This document shows positions 52,197 to 61,560 of a stretch of 64,000 nt of DNA, one piece after another (the first letter of the stretch is position 1; each line of letters opens with the position of its first letter). Source of the DNA: Thalassospira sp. (GTDB taxonomy: Bacteria; Pseudomonadota; Alphaproteobacteria; Rhodospirillales; Thalassospiraceae); NCBI RefSeq assembly GCF_002709775.1, contig NZ_PAQR01000007.1, forward strand, positions 17,986 through 81,985, given 5' to 3'. The position numbers and the translations under genes were made by a program. A model generated the notes under the pieces. That model did no database searches, was not told where the DNA came from, and saw nothing but the letters and a program-made list of their open reading frames with translations.

Positions 52197-55100
52197 GTGC
52201 GCCACGTTAAGACCTTTGCCGGATGGCTGGCGCTGACTTTATCAGCCATCGTCCTGTTTGTCGGCGTGTTCGCGGCAGTCACGATCTGGCGACTGTCCCA
52301 GGAACCTGTGTCTTTACACCGGCTGACCCCGTATCTGGTCGATCACCTTAATCAATCGATGGGCAATAACCGGCTGGCGGTCGACGATGTCGTTCTGCGT
52401 TGGCGCGGTTGGGATGAAAAGTTTGACGTCGGCCTGCGCCGCGTCAGCATCTTTGGCCCCGATAATCAGGAAATCCTCCACGTCCCCGAAGCCGACGTCG
52501 TGTTTTCAAGCAAGGCACTGTTTGAAGGCGTGCTGGCCCTGCGTGAACTCAATCTGATCGGCCCGCGCATCCGTCTTGAGCGCAGTGCCGATGGCACCAT
52601 TGATGTCGGCTATATCGCCGAAGAAGCCGTCGAAGATGTCGCGACACTTGCGGATGGCGAGGGGGACGGGGACGGCGCGACCGCACCCACCGGGGAGGCC
52701 TACGATAAGGGACGTGGATCGTCCGTCGTGATCGAACTGCCGAACGCGCCAGAAACCGCGGATACAGTCGCGGAACCGCCAGTTACTGGGACCGAAACCG
52801 CAGGTAATGACGCCGAACCAGTCGAGCGGTCCGGCAATCCGGTCTTGCACGATATCTTTGCCATCCTGTCGGGCGAACGCACCGACATTCCGGCGGCGGC
52901 TTATTTCGAAAGCTTCGGGATCGTTAATGCGGACCTTGAAGTCCGTGACGAGAAAATCGGTATTGTCTGGGCCGCACCGCAGGCCGACATCCTGTTGTCG
53001 CGACGCGCCTTCGGGATTGGCGCCGAGGCCTCCATGCAGGTCAGTGCCGGGGATATTTCCACGCAGGTCCGCGTGACCGGCGATTACAGCATCGAAACCG
53101 GCGATGTTGATCTTGAAGCCGATATTGGCGAGATCGAACTTGCCGATCTTGTCAGCATCTCCGACCTGTTTGAGAAGTTGCATGATGCCTATGTGCCGGT
53201 ATCGGGCAAGCTCAATGCCCGCCTTGATGCCACGGGTGAGCTGATCTCGGCCTCGACCGATCTGACGGTTGGAAGTGGCGTGATTACCTTCCCGGAAGAA
53301 ATACGCGCAACCTATCGCGTGACTGACGGGCAGATCGTCACGAGCTATGTGCCGGGTCGGTTCAGCCTTGATGATGTGGTTCTTAATGTCGGTGACGCAT
53401 CGGCGAAACTGCAGGGCGTGGTGCTTGACCCGTTCGGCCAGTGGCAGGTCAATCTTGACCTGTCGGCGACCGATGTTCCGACCAATGAGCTGGATCGCCT
53501 GTGGCCCGAAGGTGTTGGCGACGATGCCCGCACTTGGGTTGTAACCAATCTGTCCGAGGGTATCGTCCATCAGGCGACCATGCACACAGAACTGCATCAG
53601 GATGATGCCGGCGAGGTTGTTCTTGATGACCTTGGTGGTCAGATGACGATGTCGGGCATCACTGTGCATTATCTGGGTGAGATGCCTGATGTTCTGAATG
53701 CTGCCGGACGTGCAGAGTTTGACGAAACCAGTTTCAGCATCTTTGTAAATACTGGAGAGGCTGATGGCATTCAGGTCACTGACGCCAGCATCATCTTTAC
53801 CAAGCTTGATGAACCTAAACCCGATGCCGACATCGAAATCGTCGCACAGGGTAGCGCACGCAAGGCACTTGAACTGATCGAGGCCAAACCACTTGGCTTT
53901 GCCACCCGGCTTGGCATTGATCCGGCCAAGATCAGTGGCGATCAGGCGACGCGGGTGCGGCTGCATTTCCCGCTTCTGCGTGATGTGACCTTTGATGATG
54001 TCGATGTGGCGGCGGCCTCGCGCATTGAAAATGCTGCGATTGACGGTGCGTTTCGTGGCATGGATATCGCCAATGGCAGCTTCGAACTGCAGGTCAATAC
54101 CAAGGGCCTCGAACTTGCTGGTGCGGCAACTGTCGGCAAGGGCAAAACCAACATCAACTGGGTTGAGACTTTTGATGCCAACGCTGCGGTAACAAGTCAC
54201 TACAAGCTGTCTGGTGATCTTGACCTTGCCGTGTTGCCCGATATCGAACTTGATCCGGGACCGTATCTGAACGGAATGGCCAAGGGCGATCTTGATATCC
54301 GTGTGGCCTCTGATCGCGTTCGCGTTGTCGGGGATGTCGATCTGGCCAATGTCGGCCTGTCCGTACCCATCGAAACGGTTGGCTATCGCAAGGAACCGGG
54401 GTCGGCGGCATCCGCGAAGTTTGACGTTGCCGTTCAGTTTGATGGTGGTGGTGCGGTAAACAGTTTTGGCGTGATCGCCCCGGCACTCGAGGCCAAGGGG
54501 CGTGGCAGTTGGCGCGGTGATAACGCCATGGCCGATAAATGGTTTGTTGAACTGGAAAACACCCGTTTTCGCGAAAATATTGACGTTTCGGGTTCCGTTC
54601 GCATGGAAGAAGGTGACCGGCTGGTCGTCGATCTGAGCGGTGCGCAATTTGATCTGCGTCCCTTCATCGAAAGTGTCGGGGCCGATGATGCTGCCGAAGA
54701 CACAGCACCTTCTGATCAGAACTATCTCGTCGCGCTTGAGGCTGGTGGTTTCCTTCTGAAGGAGGGCGAGCCGCCGCTTTTGAATGATGGCAAGATCACC
54801 CTGCGTCAGGAAACTGAAAAACGCGAACTTGAAATCACCGCCCGCCAATTGATCGCGACGCCGTGGATCGTTGGCGATGAGGCAGGCGATGATGACGCGG
54901 GCAACGATCTTTCAGGCGCCAACACCGGCGGCATTGGCGAACGCGCAGAGCGTAGCGGTGGCAGCACCGAGGTGTTCCTCAATATCGAACAGATGGTCAT
55001 GGCCAATGGCGAGCTGCTGGCCGATGTGCGTGGCTCCATCCACACGGTCGGGCAGGAATGGGATCGCCTTGTTCTGAATGGGGCATTTGGTGATCGGGCC

Positions 55101-55733
55101 AATGTGTTTGCGCAAGTCACCCGCGAAGATTTCCAGACCCGCAAGGTCACACTCACCAGCGAGGACGCTGGTCGCTTCCTGCGTGCAGTGGATATGTATG
55201 ACAATCTTCTGGGTGGGCGCATGACGATTGAAGGCACGGTCGATGAGCGCGACTTTGCCCAACCCTTTAGCGGTCAGGCCAGCATTGCAGAATTCCGTGT
55301 GGTCAATGCACCGATTGCGGCCCGTGTGCTGAGTGCCGCATCACTCACCGGGCTTGGCGATGTTTTGCAGGGCAACGGCATTTCCTTTAACGAGCTGAAT
55401 GGCGAATTCACCTATGTGAATGATGTGCTGGCACTGTCCAAGGTGGCGGCAAACGGGTCGGCTGTTGGGGTGACGGCGAACGGGTCGATTGATCTGGCGA
55501 AATCGGAAATCCGTCTGGCGGGCTCGATCGTTCCGATCTATGCGCTGAACTCGGCCCTTGGTGCCATACCGATCCTTGGGGATATTCTGGTTGGTGAAGA
55601 GGGCGGTGGTATCTTTGCCCCGACCTACACGATTGAGGGCGATCTGGATGAACCGGACATTACGGTCAATCCACTCTCGACCTTCGTGCCGGGGGTCTTC
55701 CGCAACCTGATTACCGGTGCTGAACCGGGCTAA
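52197..55733 (+). CDS. YhdP/AsmA-like giant envelope protein
   Basis: A 1178-residue protein with one N-terminal membrane helix (about 8-30) followed by a very long beta-rich periplasmic region, as in AsmA/YhdP/TamB proteins thought to bridge the envelope and carry phospholipids to the outer membrane. The early part matches the DUF3971/YhdP style (RLSQEPVSLHRLTPYLVDHLN), an acidic Gly/Asp-rich insert lies at about 158-205, and the C-terminus has the AsmA-like pattern (PFSGQASIAEFRVVNAPIAAR, then IYALNSALGAIPILGDIL). Start is a GTG at 52197 shortly after AAGG; an ATG four bases earlier runs into a stop. Divergent from glnE. Confidence 0.88.
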   Translation: MRHVKTFAGWLALTLSAIVLFVGVFAAVTIWRLSQEPVSLHRLTPYLVDHLNQSMGNNRLAVDDVVLRWRGWDEKFDVGLRRVSIFGPDNQEILHVPEADVVFSSKALFEGVLALRELNLIGPRIRLERSADGTIDVGYIAEEAVEDVATLADGEGDGDGATAPTGEAYDKGRGSSVVIELPNAPETADTVAEPPVTGTETAGNDAEPVERSGNPVLHDIFAILSGERTDIPAAAYFESFGIVNADLEVRDEKIGIVWAAPQADILLSRRAFGIGAEASMQVSAGDISTQVRVTGDYSIETGDVDLEADIGEIELADLVSISDLFEKLHDAYVPVSGKLNARLDATGELISASTDLTVGSGVITFPEEIRATYRVTDGQIVTSYVPGRFSLDDVVLNVGDASAKLQGVVLDPFGQWQVNLDLSATDVPTNELDRLWPEGVGDDARTWVVTNLSEGIVHQATMHTELHQDDAGEVVLDDLGGQMTMSGITVHYLGEMPDVLNAAGRAEFDETSFSIFVNTGEADGIQVTDASIIFTKLDEPKPDADIEIVAQGSARKALELIEAKPLGFATRLGIDPAKISGDQATRVRLHFPLLRDVTFDDVDVAAASRIENAAIDGAFRGMDIANGSFELQVNTKGLELAGAATVGKGKTNINWVETFDANAAVTSHYKLSGDLDLAVLPDIELDPGPYLNGMAKGDLDIRVASDRVRVVGDVDLANVGLSVPIETVGYRKEPGSAASAKFDVAVQFDGGGAVNSFGVIAPALEAKGRGSWRGDNAMADKWFVELENTRFRENIDVSGSVRMEEGDRLVVDLSGAQFDLRPFIESVGADDAAEDTAPSDQNYLVALEAGGFLLKEGEPPLLNDGKITLRQETEKRELEITARQLIATPWIVGDEAGDDDAGNDLSGANTGGIGERAERSGGSTEVFLNIEQMVMANGELLADVRGSIHTVGQEWDRLVLNGAFGDRANVFAQVTREDFQTRKVTLTSEDAGRFLRAVDMYDNLLGGRMTIEGTVDERDFAQPFSGQASIAEFRVVNAPIAARVLSAASLTGLGDVLQGNGISFNELNGEFTYVNDVLALSKVAANGSAVGVTANGSIDLAKSEIRLAGSIVPIYALNSALGAIPILGDILVGEEGGGIFAPTYTIEGDLDEPDITVNPLSTFVPGVFRNLITGAEPG

Positions 55734-55755
55734 GTCGGCATCCTGCCAAACACAA

Positions 55756-55787
55756 AAAAGCCCCGCACGATGATCGGCGGGGCTTTT
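55756..55787. terminator. Bidirectional intrinsic terminator
   Basis: Perfect 11-bp stem (55756-55766 with 55777-55787) and 10-nt loop with A and T runs; between the YhdP-like gene and the convergent tyrS. Confidence 0.93.
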
Positions 55788-55809
55788 GTTTTCTGTGTGT
55801 CTGTCTGGA

Positions 55810-57063
55810 TCAGACCGGCTTGATCAGGACGTGACGTTTCTTGCCCGCCGAAACCTTGATCACGCCATCAGCATTGAGCGCATCCGAGGTGATGTTTGCG
55901 TTTTCATCGCTGACTTTTTCGTCATTGATCTTGGCACCGCCGCCCTTGATCAAGCGGCGCGCGTCACCACCCGATTTGGCAAGATCGGCGCGACGGAACA
56001 GATCAAAGGCCGGAATACCGGCATCAAGATCGGCCTTGGCGACCTCAACGGTCGGCAGGTCATCGGCCAGAACACCTTCTTCAAAGGTTTTGCGGGCAGT
56101 CTCCGCCGCTGCCAGGGCTGCTTCTTCGCCACGGCAAAGCTTGACGGCCTCGAATGCCAGAACCTTTTTGGCTTCGTTGATCTGCGATCCTTCAAGCTTG
56201 GCGTATTCGGCAATCTGTTCGAGCGACATCTCGGTGAACAGACGCATGAACTTGATGACGTCGGCATCTTCGGTGTTGCGCCAGAACTGGTAGTAGTCAT
56301 AGGACGACAGGCGTTCTTCGTTGAGCCACACGGCACCGGCCGCGGTCTTGCCCATCTTTGCACCCGACGCGGTGGTCATCAGCGGTGTGGTCAGGCCAAA
56401 CAGCGATTTCTCGTCCACTCGACGACCGAGTTCAACACCATTGACGATGTTGCCCCACTGGTCCGATCCGCCCATCTGTAGCGTGCAGCCATAGTTGCGG
56501 TTGAGTTCGACGAAGTCATAGGCCTGCAGGATCATGTAGTTGAATTCAAGGAAGCTCAGCGACTGTTCACGTTCGAGGCGCAGCTTCACCGAATCAAATG
56601 CCAGCATGCGGTTGACCGAGAAATGGCGACCAAAATCACGCAGGAACTCGATATAGTTCAGCTTGTCCAGCCAGTCGGCATTGTTGACCATAACCGCATC
56701 GGTCGGGCCATCGCCAAAAGTCAGGAACTGCTGGAAGACCTTTTTGATGCCGGCCATGTTGGCGCCAATGATTTCGTCGGTCAGAACCGGGCGCGCATCA
56801 TCACGACCGGTCGGGTCGCCAACGCGCGTTGTGCCGCCGCCCATCAGGACGATCGGCTTATGGCCGGTTTTCTGCAACCAGCGCAGCATCATGATCGACA
56901 CAAGCGATCCGACATGCAGGCTGTCTGCAGTGCAATCATAGCCCACATAGCACACCACCGTGTTATCCGATGCATAGGCATCAAGGCCTTCAAGATCAGT
57001 ACATTGGTGGATGTAACCGCGGTCATTCATGACGCGGAGAAAATCAGACTTCAGTTCAGTCAT
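55810..57063 (-). CDS. tyrS: Tyrosyl-tRNA synthetase
   Basis: A 417-residue class I synthetase. It starts [20 protein letters not shown]; the HIGH-like motif is in [11 protein letters not shown], tyrosine-binding residues in YDFVELNR and GGSDQWGNI, and the KMSKS-type loop reads [16 protein letters not shown]-terminal S4-like RNA-binding domain ([20 protein letters not shown]) is present. The frame is open 33 codons further upstream, but ATG 57063 gives the normal N-terminus. Confidence 0.97.
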   Translation of the reverse strand: MTELKSDFLRVMNDRGYIHQCTDLEGLDAYASDNTVVCYVGYDCTADSLHVGSLVSIMMLRWLQKTGHKPIVLMGGGTTRVGDPTGRDDARPVLTDEIIGANMAGIKKVFQQFLTFGDGPTDAVMVNNADWLDKLNYIEFLRDFGRHFSVNRMLAFDSVKLRLEREQSLSFLEFNYMILQAYDFVELNRNYGCTLQMGGSDQWGNIVNGVELGRRVDEKSLFGLTTPLMTTASGAKMGKTAAGAVWLNEERLSSYDYYQFWRNTEDADVIKFMRLFTEMSLEQIAEYAKLEGSQINEAKKVLAFEAVKLCRGEEAALAAAETARKTFEEGVLADDLPTVEVAKADLDAGIPAFDLFRRADLAKSGGDARRLIKGGGAKINDEKVSDENANITSDALNADGVIKVSAGKKRHVLIKPV

Positions 57064-57208
57064 GGTTTTTGCGCTATGTTGGTTGTGATAGAAAATTCGA
57101 GCCGCCAATTGGTGCGGAGGCGATGATCTAGCACATTCGTAGCAAAATGGGCAACGATGCAACCAACATCAGTTGCCCATCTCGGTTTTCAGATGTGTTT
57201 TTCCGACG

Positions 57209-57871
57209 TTAGGCTGCTTCAGGCAGGTGCCCGGTCTTCACATAAATCAGGCATCCTTCGTCGGTGTAAGGCGCGTGGGAACTAAGATGCGGGCTGCGCA
57301 GCCAACTTCCCTGCGGATAGGCGCCATGCTCATCGGCAAACGTGCCTTCGATCACATAAATTTCCTCGCCACCCCAATGACGATGGGCGGAAAACTGCGT
57401 ACCCGGTTGCCAGCGCACCAATGCGGCGTGTTCTGTGCCGTATTCATGAAGCGGTAAAACCGACAGCCCCGGCGCGATGCCGGGCAGGAAGGTCGCATTC
57501 TTGGTGTCGATCTTGATTTGTGCTTTGTCATCCGCATCAAACTGATGCAGTTTCACAAGGATCGTGCAGCCATCCTTGGTGAACGGCTTGTGGCGGGTGC
57601 CAATTGGATTTCGGAGGTAACTTCCGGCTTCATAATCACCGGTCTCGTCGGAGAATACGCCATCAAGGACAAGGATTTCTTCGCCACCATCATGGGTATG
57701 GGTGTCAAAATAGGAATTCGAGGCAAAACGAACGATGGTGGTGGCACGCGCCACTTCATCGCCAATGCGATCAAGCATCATGCGCTCCACGCCATTGGCA
57801 GGCGATTTTTGCCATTGATAATCGTCGGGCCGGATAACAACCCTTTTTGTGAAGTCAGCATTCAACAACAT
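57209..57871 (-). CDS. Bicupin (ChrR-like) protein
   Basis: A 220-residue protein of two cupin halves, each with a metal-binding His pattern: HTHDGGEEILVLDGVF (about 57-72) and HRHWGGEEIYVIEGTF (about 164-179). This resembles the C-terminal cupin of ChrR anti-sigma factors, but the N-terminal zinc-binding anti-sigma domain is absent, so it is probably an enzyme or sensor. It lies 83 bases after an SDR gene with a hairpin between, and downstream of the TetR regulator, so all three may form one regulon. Confidence 0.8.
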   Translation of the reverse strand: MLLNADFTKRVVIRPDDYQWQKSPANGVERMMLDRIGDEVARATTIVRFASNSYFDTHTHDGGEEILVLDGVFSDETGDYEAGSYLRNPIGTRHKPFTKDGCTILVKLHQFDADDKAQIKIDTKNATFLPGIAPGLSVLPLHEYGTEHAALVRWQPGTQFSAHRHWGGEEIYVIEGTFADEHGAYPQGSWLRSPHLSSHAPYTDEGCLIYVKTGHLPEAA

Positions 57872-57910
57872 AACGTCTTTCCCTTTTGCATCAGGGGCGG
57901 GGACAAAGAC

Positions 57911-57946
57911 GGCAGCCCAAATTCGATCTTAAATATCTGGGCTGCC
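57911..57946 (-). other. Stem-loop between the SDR and bicupin genes
   Basis: Perfect 9-bp GC-rich arms (57911-57919 and 57938-57946) with an AT-rich loop and no T-run on the minus strand. It may attenuate readthrough from the SDR gene into the bicupin gene. Confidence 0.55.
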
Positions 57947-57954
57947 AGTGCGGG

Positions 57955-58725
57955 TTAATTACGCCCGGCCATCACGCCGCCATCAACCGGCAGAACCGTT
58001 CCTGTAATCCATGATGCCTGACCGGAGGCCAAAAACAGAATGGCCTCGGCGATATCGGCGGGTTGCCCATTGCGACCTAGCGGGTGGAAGCTGCTAAAGC
58101 CCGGCAGGACTTCCTTGACCTGCTCCTCAGTCATAAACGTGTTGTAAACAGGCGTTTCCACAACCGCAGGGGCGACTGCATTGATGCGGATATTGTGTGG
58201 GGCAAGTTCAATCGCGAGGTTTTTGACCATCTGATGAACACCGGCATTGGCCGCAGAATACGCCGCCGACGGTGTTGCGCCAATCGCCTGCAGCGCCCAG
58301 ATCGATCCGGTTTGCACGATGGTGCCGCCACCTTGCTTGATCATGGATTTGGCAGCGGCTTGGGCGGCAAAAAACTTACCCTTCAGGATGATATCAACGA
58401 ACCGGTCATAGTCGGCTTCACTGAGTTCGAGGAACGGTTTGGGCTCAAACACACCGGCATTGTTGATCAGGATATCCACCCCGCCAAAGGCATCTTCGGC
58501 GACTTCAATCAGCATGTTAGCCGTTTCTGGCAGGGCAATGTCGGCTGCTACCAGTTTAATGCGATCTGATGCATTCGAAATGGTTTCTGACGCCGCCTTA
58601 AGTTTCGCGGCGTTGCGACCATTCATTACGATATTTGCACCTGCATCGTGAAGGCGTTTGGCAACTGCAAAGCCGATACCGGAACCGGCGCCGGTGATAA
58701 TTGCGGTCTTGTTTTCAAAGGTCAT
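57955..58725 (-). CDS. Short-chain dehydrogenase/reductase
   Basis: A 256-residue classical SDR. The NAD(P) motif TGAGSGIGFA is at about 10-19, NNAG at about 88, and the catalytic Ser (TGSIWAL), Tyr (YSAANAG) and Lys are spaced somewhat unusually: the motif reads YSAAN with N where the usual YxxxK Lys should be, so catalysis may be impaired or use another residue. Substrate unknown. A regulator operator motif lies just upstream (58735-58750). Confidence 0.85.
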   Translation of the reverse strand: MTFENKTAIITGAGSGIGFAVAKRLHDAGANIVMNGRNAAKLKAASETISNASDRIKLVAADIALPETANMLIEVAEDAFGGVDILINNAGVFEPKPFLELSEADYDRFVDIILKGKFFAAQAAAKSMIKQGGGTIVQTGSIWALQAIGATPSAAYSAANAGVHQMVKNLAIELAPHNIRINAVAPAVVETPVYNTFMTEEQVKEVLPGFSSFHPLGRNGQPADIAEAILFLASGQASWITGTVLPVDGGVMAGRN

Positions 58726-58734
58726 AGTTTGCTA

Positions 58735-58750
58735 CCTACTAGTTGGAAGG
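58735..58750. promoter_or_regulatory. Operator-like motif before the SDR gene
   Basis: CCTACTAGTTGGAAGG fits the pattern CCTACTAnnnGGnAGG also found before the TetR gene at 59393-59408. It ends 10 bases from the SDR start codon, so a bound repressor would block expression. Confidence 0.65.
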
Positions 58751-58823
58751 TTGGATGGGGTTAAAAAAAGACGACGGGTCTCTTGGGCTGTCGTCATTTC
58801 GAGTGTCTGGTTCGACGATTATC

Positions 58824-59387
58824 TCAGGCGCTGACTCGCGCCAGCAAAAGTTCAGTTGCCGATATGAAAACATCAACATCGTGTTGGGCGTGGGCCATAA
58901 GCTGTGCGCCTTCGACAAGTGCAAGGCATTGCGCAGCTTCCAGTTTGCTATCCATTACACTTTTGATCGACCCATCTGACTTCGCATCATCAAACAGGGT
59001 TTCAAGCCAGGCGAGGCTCATGGCATGAAAGCGTGAAATCTCGTTCAATGTTGCGTCATCAAGACTGTTTCGATCCGAACTCAGCGCCACGCAAAGGCAG
59101 ATTGTTTTTCCGCCCTGAAGTGCGTCTTGATACAGCCCGACATAGCCACGAAGTCGGTCTGCGGCACTGTTCGTACCACGTTTGACTTCAGACAGGGCAT
59201 CATCAAATGAGATCCGATAGCGTTCCATCATCGCTTGACCAAGGATGGCCTTGGTTTGGAAGTGATGATGAATACTGGCTTTGCGGATGCCAACGGCTGC
59301 TGACAAATCCGCATAGCTGAAACCATCAAAACCGCGCTGACGTGCGATTGTTTCTGCTGAATCAAGAAGGGCTGTTTTTGTGTCCAT
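58824..59387 (-). CDS. TetR family transcriptional regulator
   Basis: A 187-residue repressor. The N-terminal helix-turn-helix (about 8-52) contains DSAETIARQRGFDGFSYAD and GIRKASIHHHFQTKAIL, the standard TetR pattern; the C-terminal half is the ligand-binding helical domain, with a Cys pair region CLCVAL. Its ligand is unknown. Its start codon is 4 bases from a near-palindromic operator, and the same motif precedes the SDR gene, so it very probably represses itself and the SDR. Confidence 0.92.
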   Translation of the reverse strand: MDTKTALLDSAETIARQRGFDGFSYADLSAAVGIRKASIHHHFQTKAILGQAMMERYRISFDDALSEVKRGTNSAADRLRGYVGLYQDALQGGKTICLCVALSSDRNSLDDATLNEISRFHAMSLAWLETLFDDAKSDGSIKSVMDSKLEAAQCLALVEGAQLMAHAQHDVDVFISATELLLARVSA

Positions 59388-59390
59388 GCC

Positions 59391-59410
59391 AACCTACTAA
59401 CAGGTAGGTT
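59391..59410. promoter_or_regulatory. TetR autoregulatory operator
   Basis: Inverted repeat with 7-base arms AACCTAC and GTAGGTT separated by 6 bases, 4 bases upstream of the TetR ATG. Shares CCTACTAnnnGGnAGG with the site at 58735-58750. Confidence 0.7.
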
Positions 59411-59521
59411 TGCGGGAGTCAAGTTTGATGTAACGCACAATGAGCCACCCGCGATTTCATCCTTGTCGCCTTTTGATGTTCAACGATAAGCTGCCGCTCT
59501 TATCGAATTACGAGGCACGAC

Positions 59522-60637
59522 ATGACACAAGACTGGATCACGGCAATCGGCATGATGAGCGGCACGTCACTTGATGGTGTGGACGCGGCCCTGATTGAAA
59601 CCGATGGCGTTGAAGTCCGTAGGTTGGGTCAGTCTGTTTTCGTGCCCTATGCCCCGGAATTGCGTGAGCGGATGCGTGGATGTTTTGGCAATCGCAGTGC
59701 AACCAACTCCGAACATGTTGTGGCCGATGATCTGACGCAGATCCATGTTTATGCTGTTAACATGTTACTTGCCAAGGCGGGAATGTCGCCAGGTGAAATC
59801 GGCATCATCGGCTTTCACGGGCAGACTGTGTTTCACGAGCCGGCATCGGGTCTGACCCGTCAGATCGGGACACCGCATATGTTGGCGGAAAAAACCGGTA
59901 TTCCGGTGGTGGCGGATTTTCGGCTGGCCGATGTCGCGGCAGGTGGCGAAGGTGCGCCTTTGGCCCCGGTTTATCACGCGGCCCTGATGAAAAGTGCCGG
60001 GGTGGATGTGCCCGTGGCGGTGCTTAATATTGGTGGGGTGTCCAACGTGACCTATATTGATGCCGATGACCAACTGCTGGCTTTTGATTGCGGACCGGGT
60101 AATGCACGGCTTGATGACTGGATGTTGCGCTATACCGGTAATCCGGTTGATCTCAACGGGGCGACGGCGGCATCGGGCACCGGCGATCCGATGGTCGAGG
60201 TCAAATTCCTTGAAGACCCATATTTTGACCGTATCCCGCCCAAATCCCTTGATCGCGAAGATATGGCCGCACGCATCGACGGTCTGGTGGTTGAAGCCAA
60301 GCTGAATGTCCCGGATGGTGCAGCAACCCTTGCCAACTGTACGGTGGCCGCCATTGTGGCCGGAGTAAACCATCTGCCGGCGGCACCGCAAAGCTGGTTT
60401 GTATGCGGGGGCGGACGTCATAACGATTACATCATGGAAACGCTTGGTAGCCGTCTTGGCGTGCCGGTGCGATCTGTTGATGAACTGGATTGGGATGGTG
60501 ATGCGGTTGAGGCGGAATGTTTCGGATTTCTGGCGGTCCGCCATTTGCGTGACTTGCCGCTCAGCTTCCCCGGAACCACAGGCGTTCCGGAGCCCTGTTG
60601 CGGTGGCAAGCTTTACCCCACAAAAAAGGCCGCCTGA
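59522..60637 (+). CDS. anmK: Anhydro-N-acetylmuramic acid kinase
   Basis: A 371-residue enzyme that hydrolyses and phosphorylates 1,6-anhydroMurNAc to MurNAc-6-phosphate, recycling cell-wall turnover products. The ATP motif GMMSGTSLDGVDAALIETDG is at about residues 11-30, with GFHGQTV, NIGGVSNVTYI, DCGPGNARLDDW and CGGGRHN further on. The stop codon TGA at 60635-60637 lies inside the terminator palindrome. Divergent from the TetR gene. Confidence 0.96.
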   Translation: MTQDWITAIGMMSGTSLDGVDAALIETDGVEVRRLGQSVFVPYAPELRERMRGCFGNRSATNSEHVVADDLTQIHVYAVNMLLAKAGMSPGEIGIIGFHGQTVFHEPASGLTRQIGTPHMLAEKTGIPVVADFRLADVAAGGEGAPLAPVYHAALMKSAGVDVPVAVLNIGGVSNVTYIDADDQLLAFDCGPGNARLDDWMLRYTGNPVDLNGATAASGTGDPMVEVKFLEDPYFDRIPPKSLDREDMAARIDGLVVEAKLNVPDGAATLANCTVAAIVAGVNHLPAAPQSWFVCGGGRHNDYIMETLGSRLGVPVRSVDELDWDGDAVEAECFGFLAVRHLRDLPLSFPGTTGVPEPCCGGKLYPTKKAA

Positions 60638-60650
60638 TCAGGCGGCCTTT
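60625..60650. terminator. Bidirectional terminator overlapping the anmK stop codon
   Basis: A perfect 26-bp palindrome with 13-base arms and no loop, A-rich on the left and ending TTT on the right. The anmK stop codon is inside it, and it also serves the convergent hydrolase. Confidence 0.85.
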
Positions 60651-60677
60651 CGTTTGGCTTTTGCAGGCAAGCAGTGC

Positions 60678-61316
60678 TTAGGCGCCGCGCTTGTCGAGAT
60701 AAGCCGCCGATTGCTTGATCACTTCATCTTGCTGTTTGGCAAAATAGTGATCGGCACCGTCAATCGCGCACATGTCAACTTCGATGCCTTTCTGGGCATT
60801 GAGCTTGTCAGCAAGCTTGTTGACGGATGCGACCGGAATGTTGGTGTCCTGGGTGCCGTGGATCAGGATACCGGATGACGGGCAGGGGGCGAGGAACGTG
60901 AAGTCCTGCTCGCTTGCCGGGGCGGCAACGGAAATGAAACCGTCAATTTCCGGGCGACGCATCAGAAGCTGCATCGCGATCCACGAACCGAACGAATAAC
61001 CGGCAACCCAGGTTGCGCGTGCATTGGCATTATAGGTCTGCATCCAATCCAGGGCGGATGCCGCATCCGACAATTCGCCGATGCCCTGATCAAACACGCC
61101 CTGCGAACGGCCGACACCACGGAAGTTGAACCGCATGACGGAATAGCCGCGATCCTTGAACATGTTGAACATGTTGAAGCACAATTTGTTATTCATTGTG
61201 CCACCCTGCTGCGGGTTCGGATGGAGGATGAGTGCAATGGGCGAATCGTCAGCGCCGTTATGATGGTAGCGACCTTCAAGGCGACCTTCGGGGCCGTTAA
61301 AAATGACCTCAGGCAT
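60678..61316 (-). CDS. Alpha/beta hydrolase (dienelactone-hydrolase/acyl-esterase-like)
   Basis: A 212-residue cytoplasmic alpha/beta hydrolase. HPNPQQGGTMNNK is the oxyanion-hole region, the nucleophile elbow is GYSFGS (Ser about residue 109), the acid lies in the HGTQDTNIP loop and the His in DGADHYF. The PQQGGTMNNK pattern is typical of a conserved proteobacterial family of unknown substrate. It faces anmK across a shared terminator and lies upstream of the isc-type operon in the opposite direction. Confidence 0.88.
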   Translation of the reverse strand: MPEVIFNGPEGRLEGRYHHNGADDSPIALILHPNPQQGGTMNNKLCFNMFNMFKDRGYSVMRFNFRGVGRSQGVFDQGIGELSDAASALDWMQTYNANARATWVAGYSFGSWIAMQLLMRRPEIDGFISVAAPASEQDFTFLAPCPSSGILIHGTQDTNIPVASVNKLADKLNAQKGIEVDMCAIDGADHYFAKQQDEVIKQSAAYLDKRGA

Positions 61317-61419
61317 GGATCAGACTGCTCCTGTCCACGAATGGAAAGATGTGTGCAACAAAAATATCCGAGTGTTTTTGTAAGTTTTTTCGACTTTGTG
61401 CATAAATTGCGCTGGGCAA

Positions 61420-61444
61420 ATACTTGACCAAGTTACTCGGTTAT
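61420..61444. promoter_or_regulatory. IscR-type (type 1) operator
   Basis: A 25-bp dyad beginning ATACTTGAC and ending CGGTTAT that matches the E. coli type 1 IscR consensus at 21 of 25 positions by my hand count. It overlaps the -35 box of the promoter for cysE-iscR-iscS, so [2Fe-2S]-IscR would repress, as in E. coli. Confidence 0.8.
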
Positions 61445-61452
61445 CCTATATT
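61425..61452 (+). promoter_or_regulatory. Promoter of the cysE-iscR-iscS operon
   Basis: TTGACC (61425-61430), a 16-base spacer and TATATT (61447-61452), close to sigma-70 consensus. It lies 109 bases upstream of the chosen cysE ATG and is overlapped by the IscR site. Confidence 0.75.
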
Positions 61453-61560
61453 CCGGCTAACCCGTTGGTGCCTGTCTCACCCGTTTCGCGAAATGCGCGA
61501 GGCCGGGGGTAGGTGCGGTTGCCGGGAATCGAAGGTACTAATTACACAGTGGACCGCCCC

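Noticed and set aside
52506..54848. 780-codon open frame antisense to the YhdP-like gene
   Set aside because: Length results from codon bias on the other strand; no domain and no start signal.
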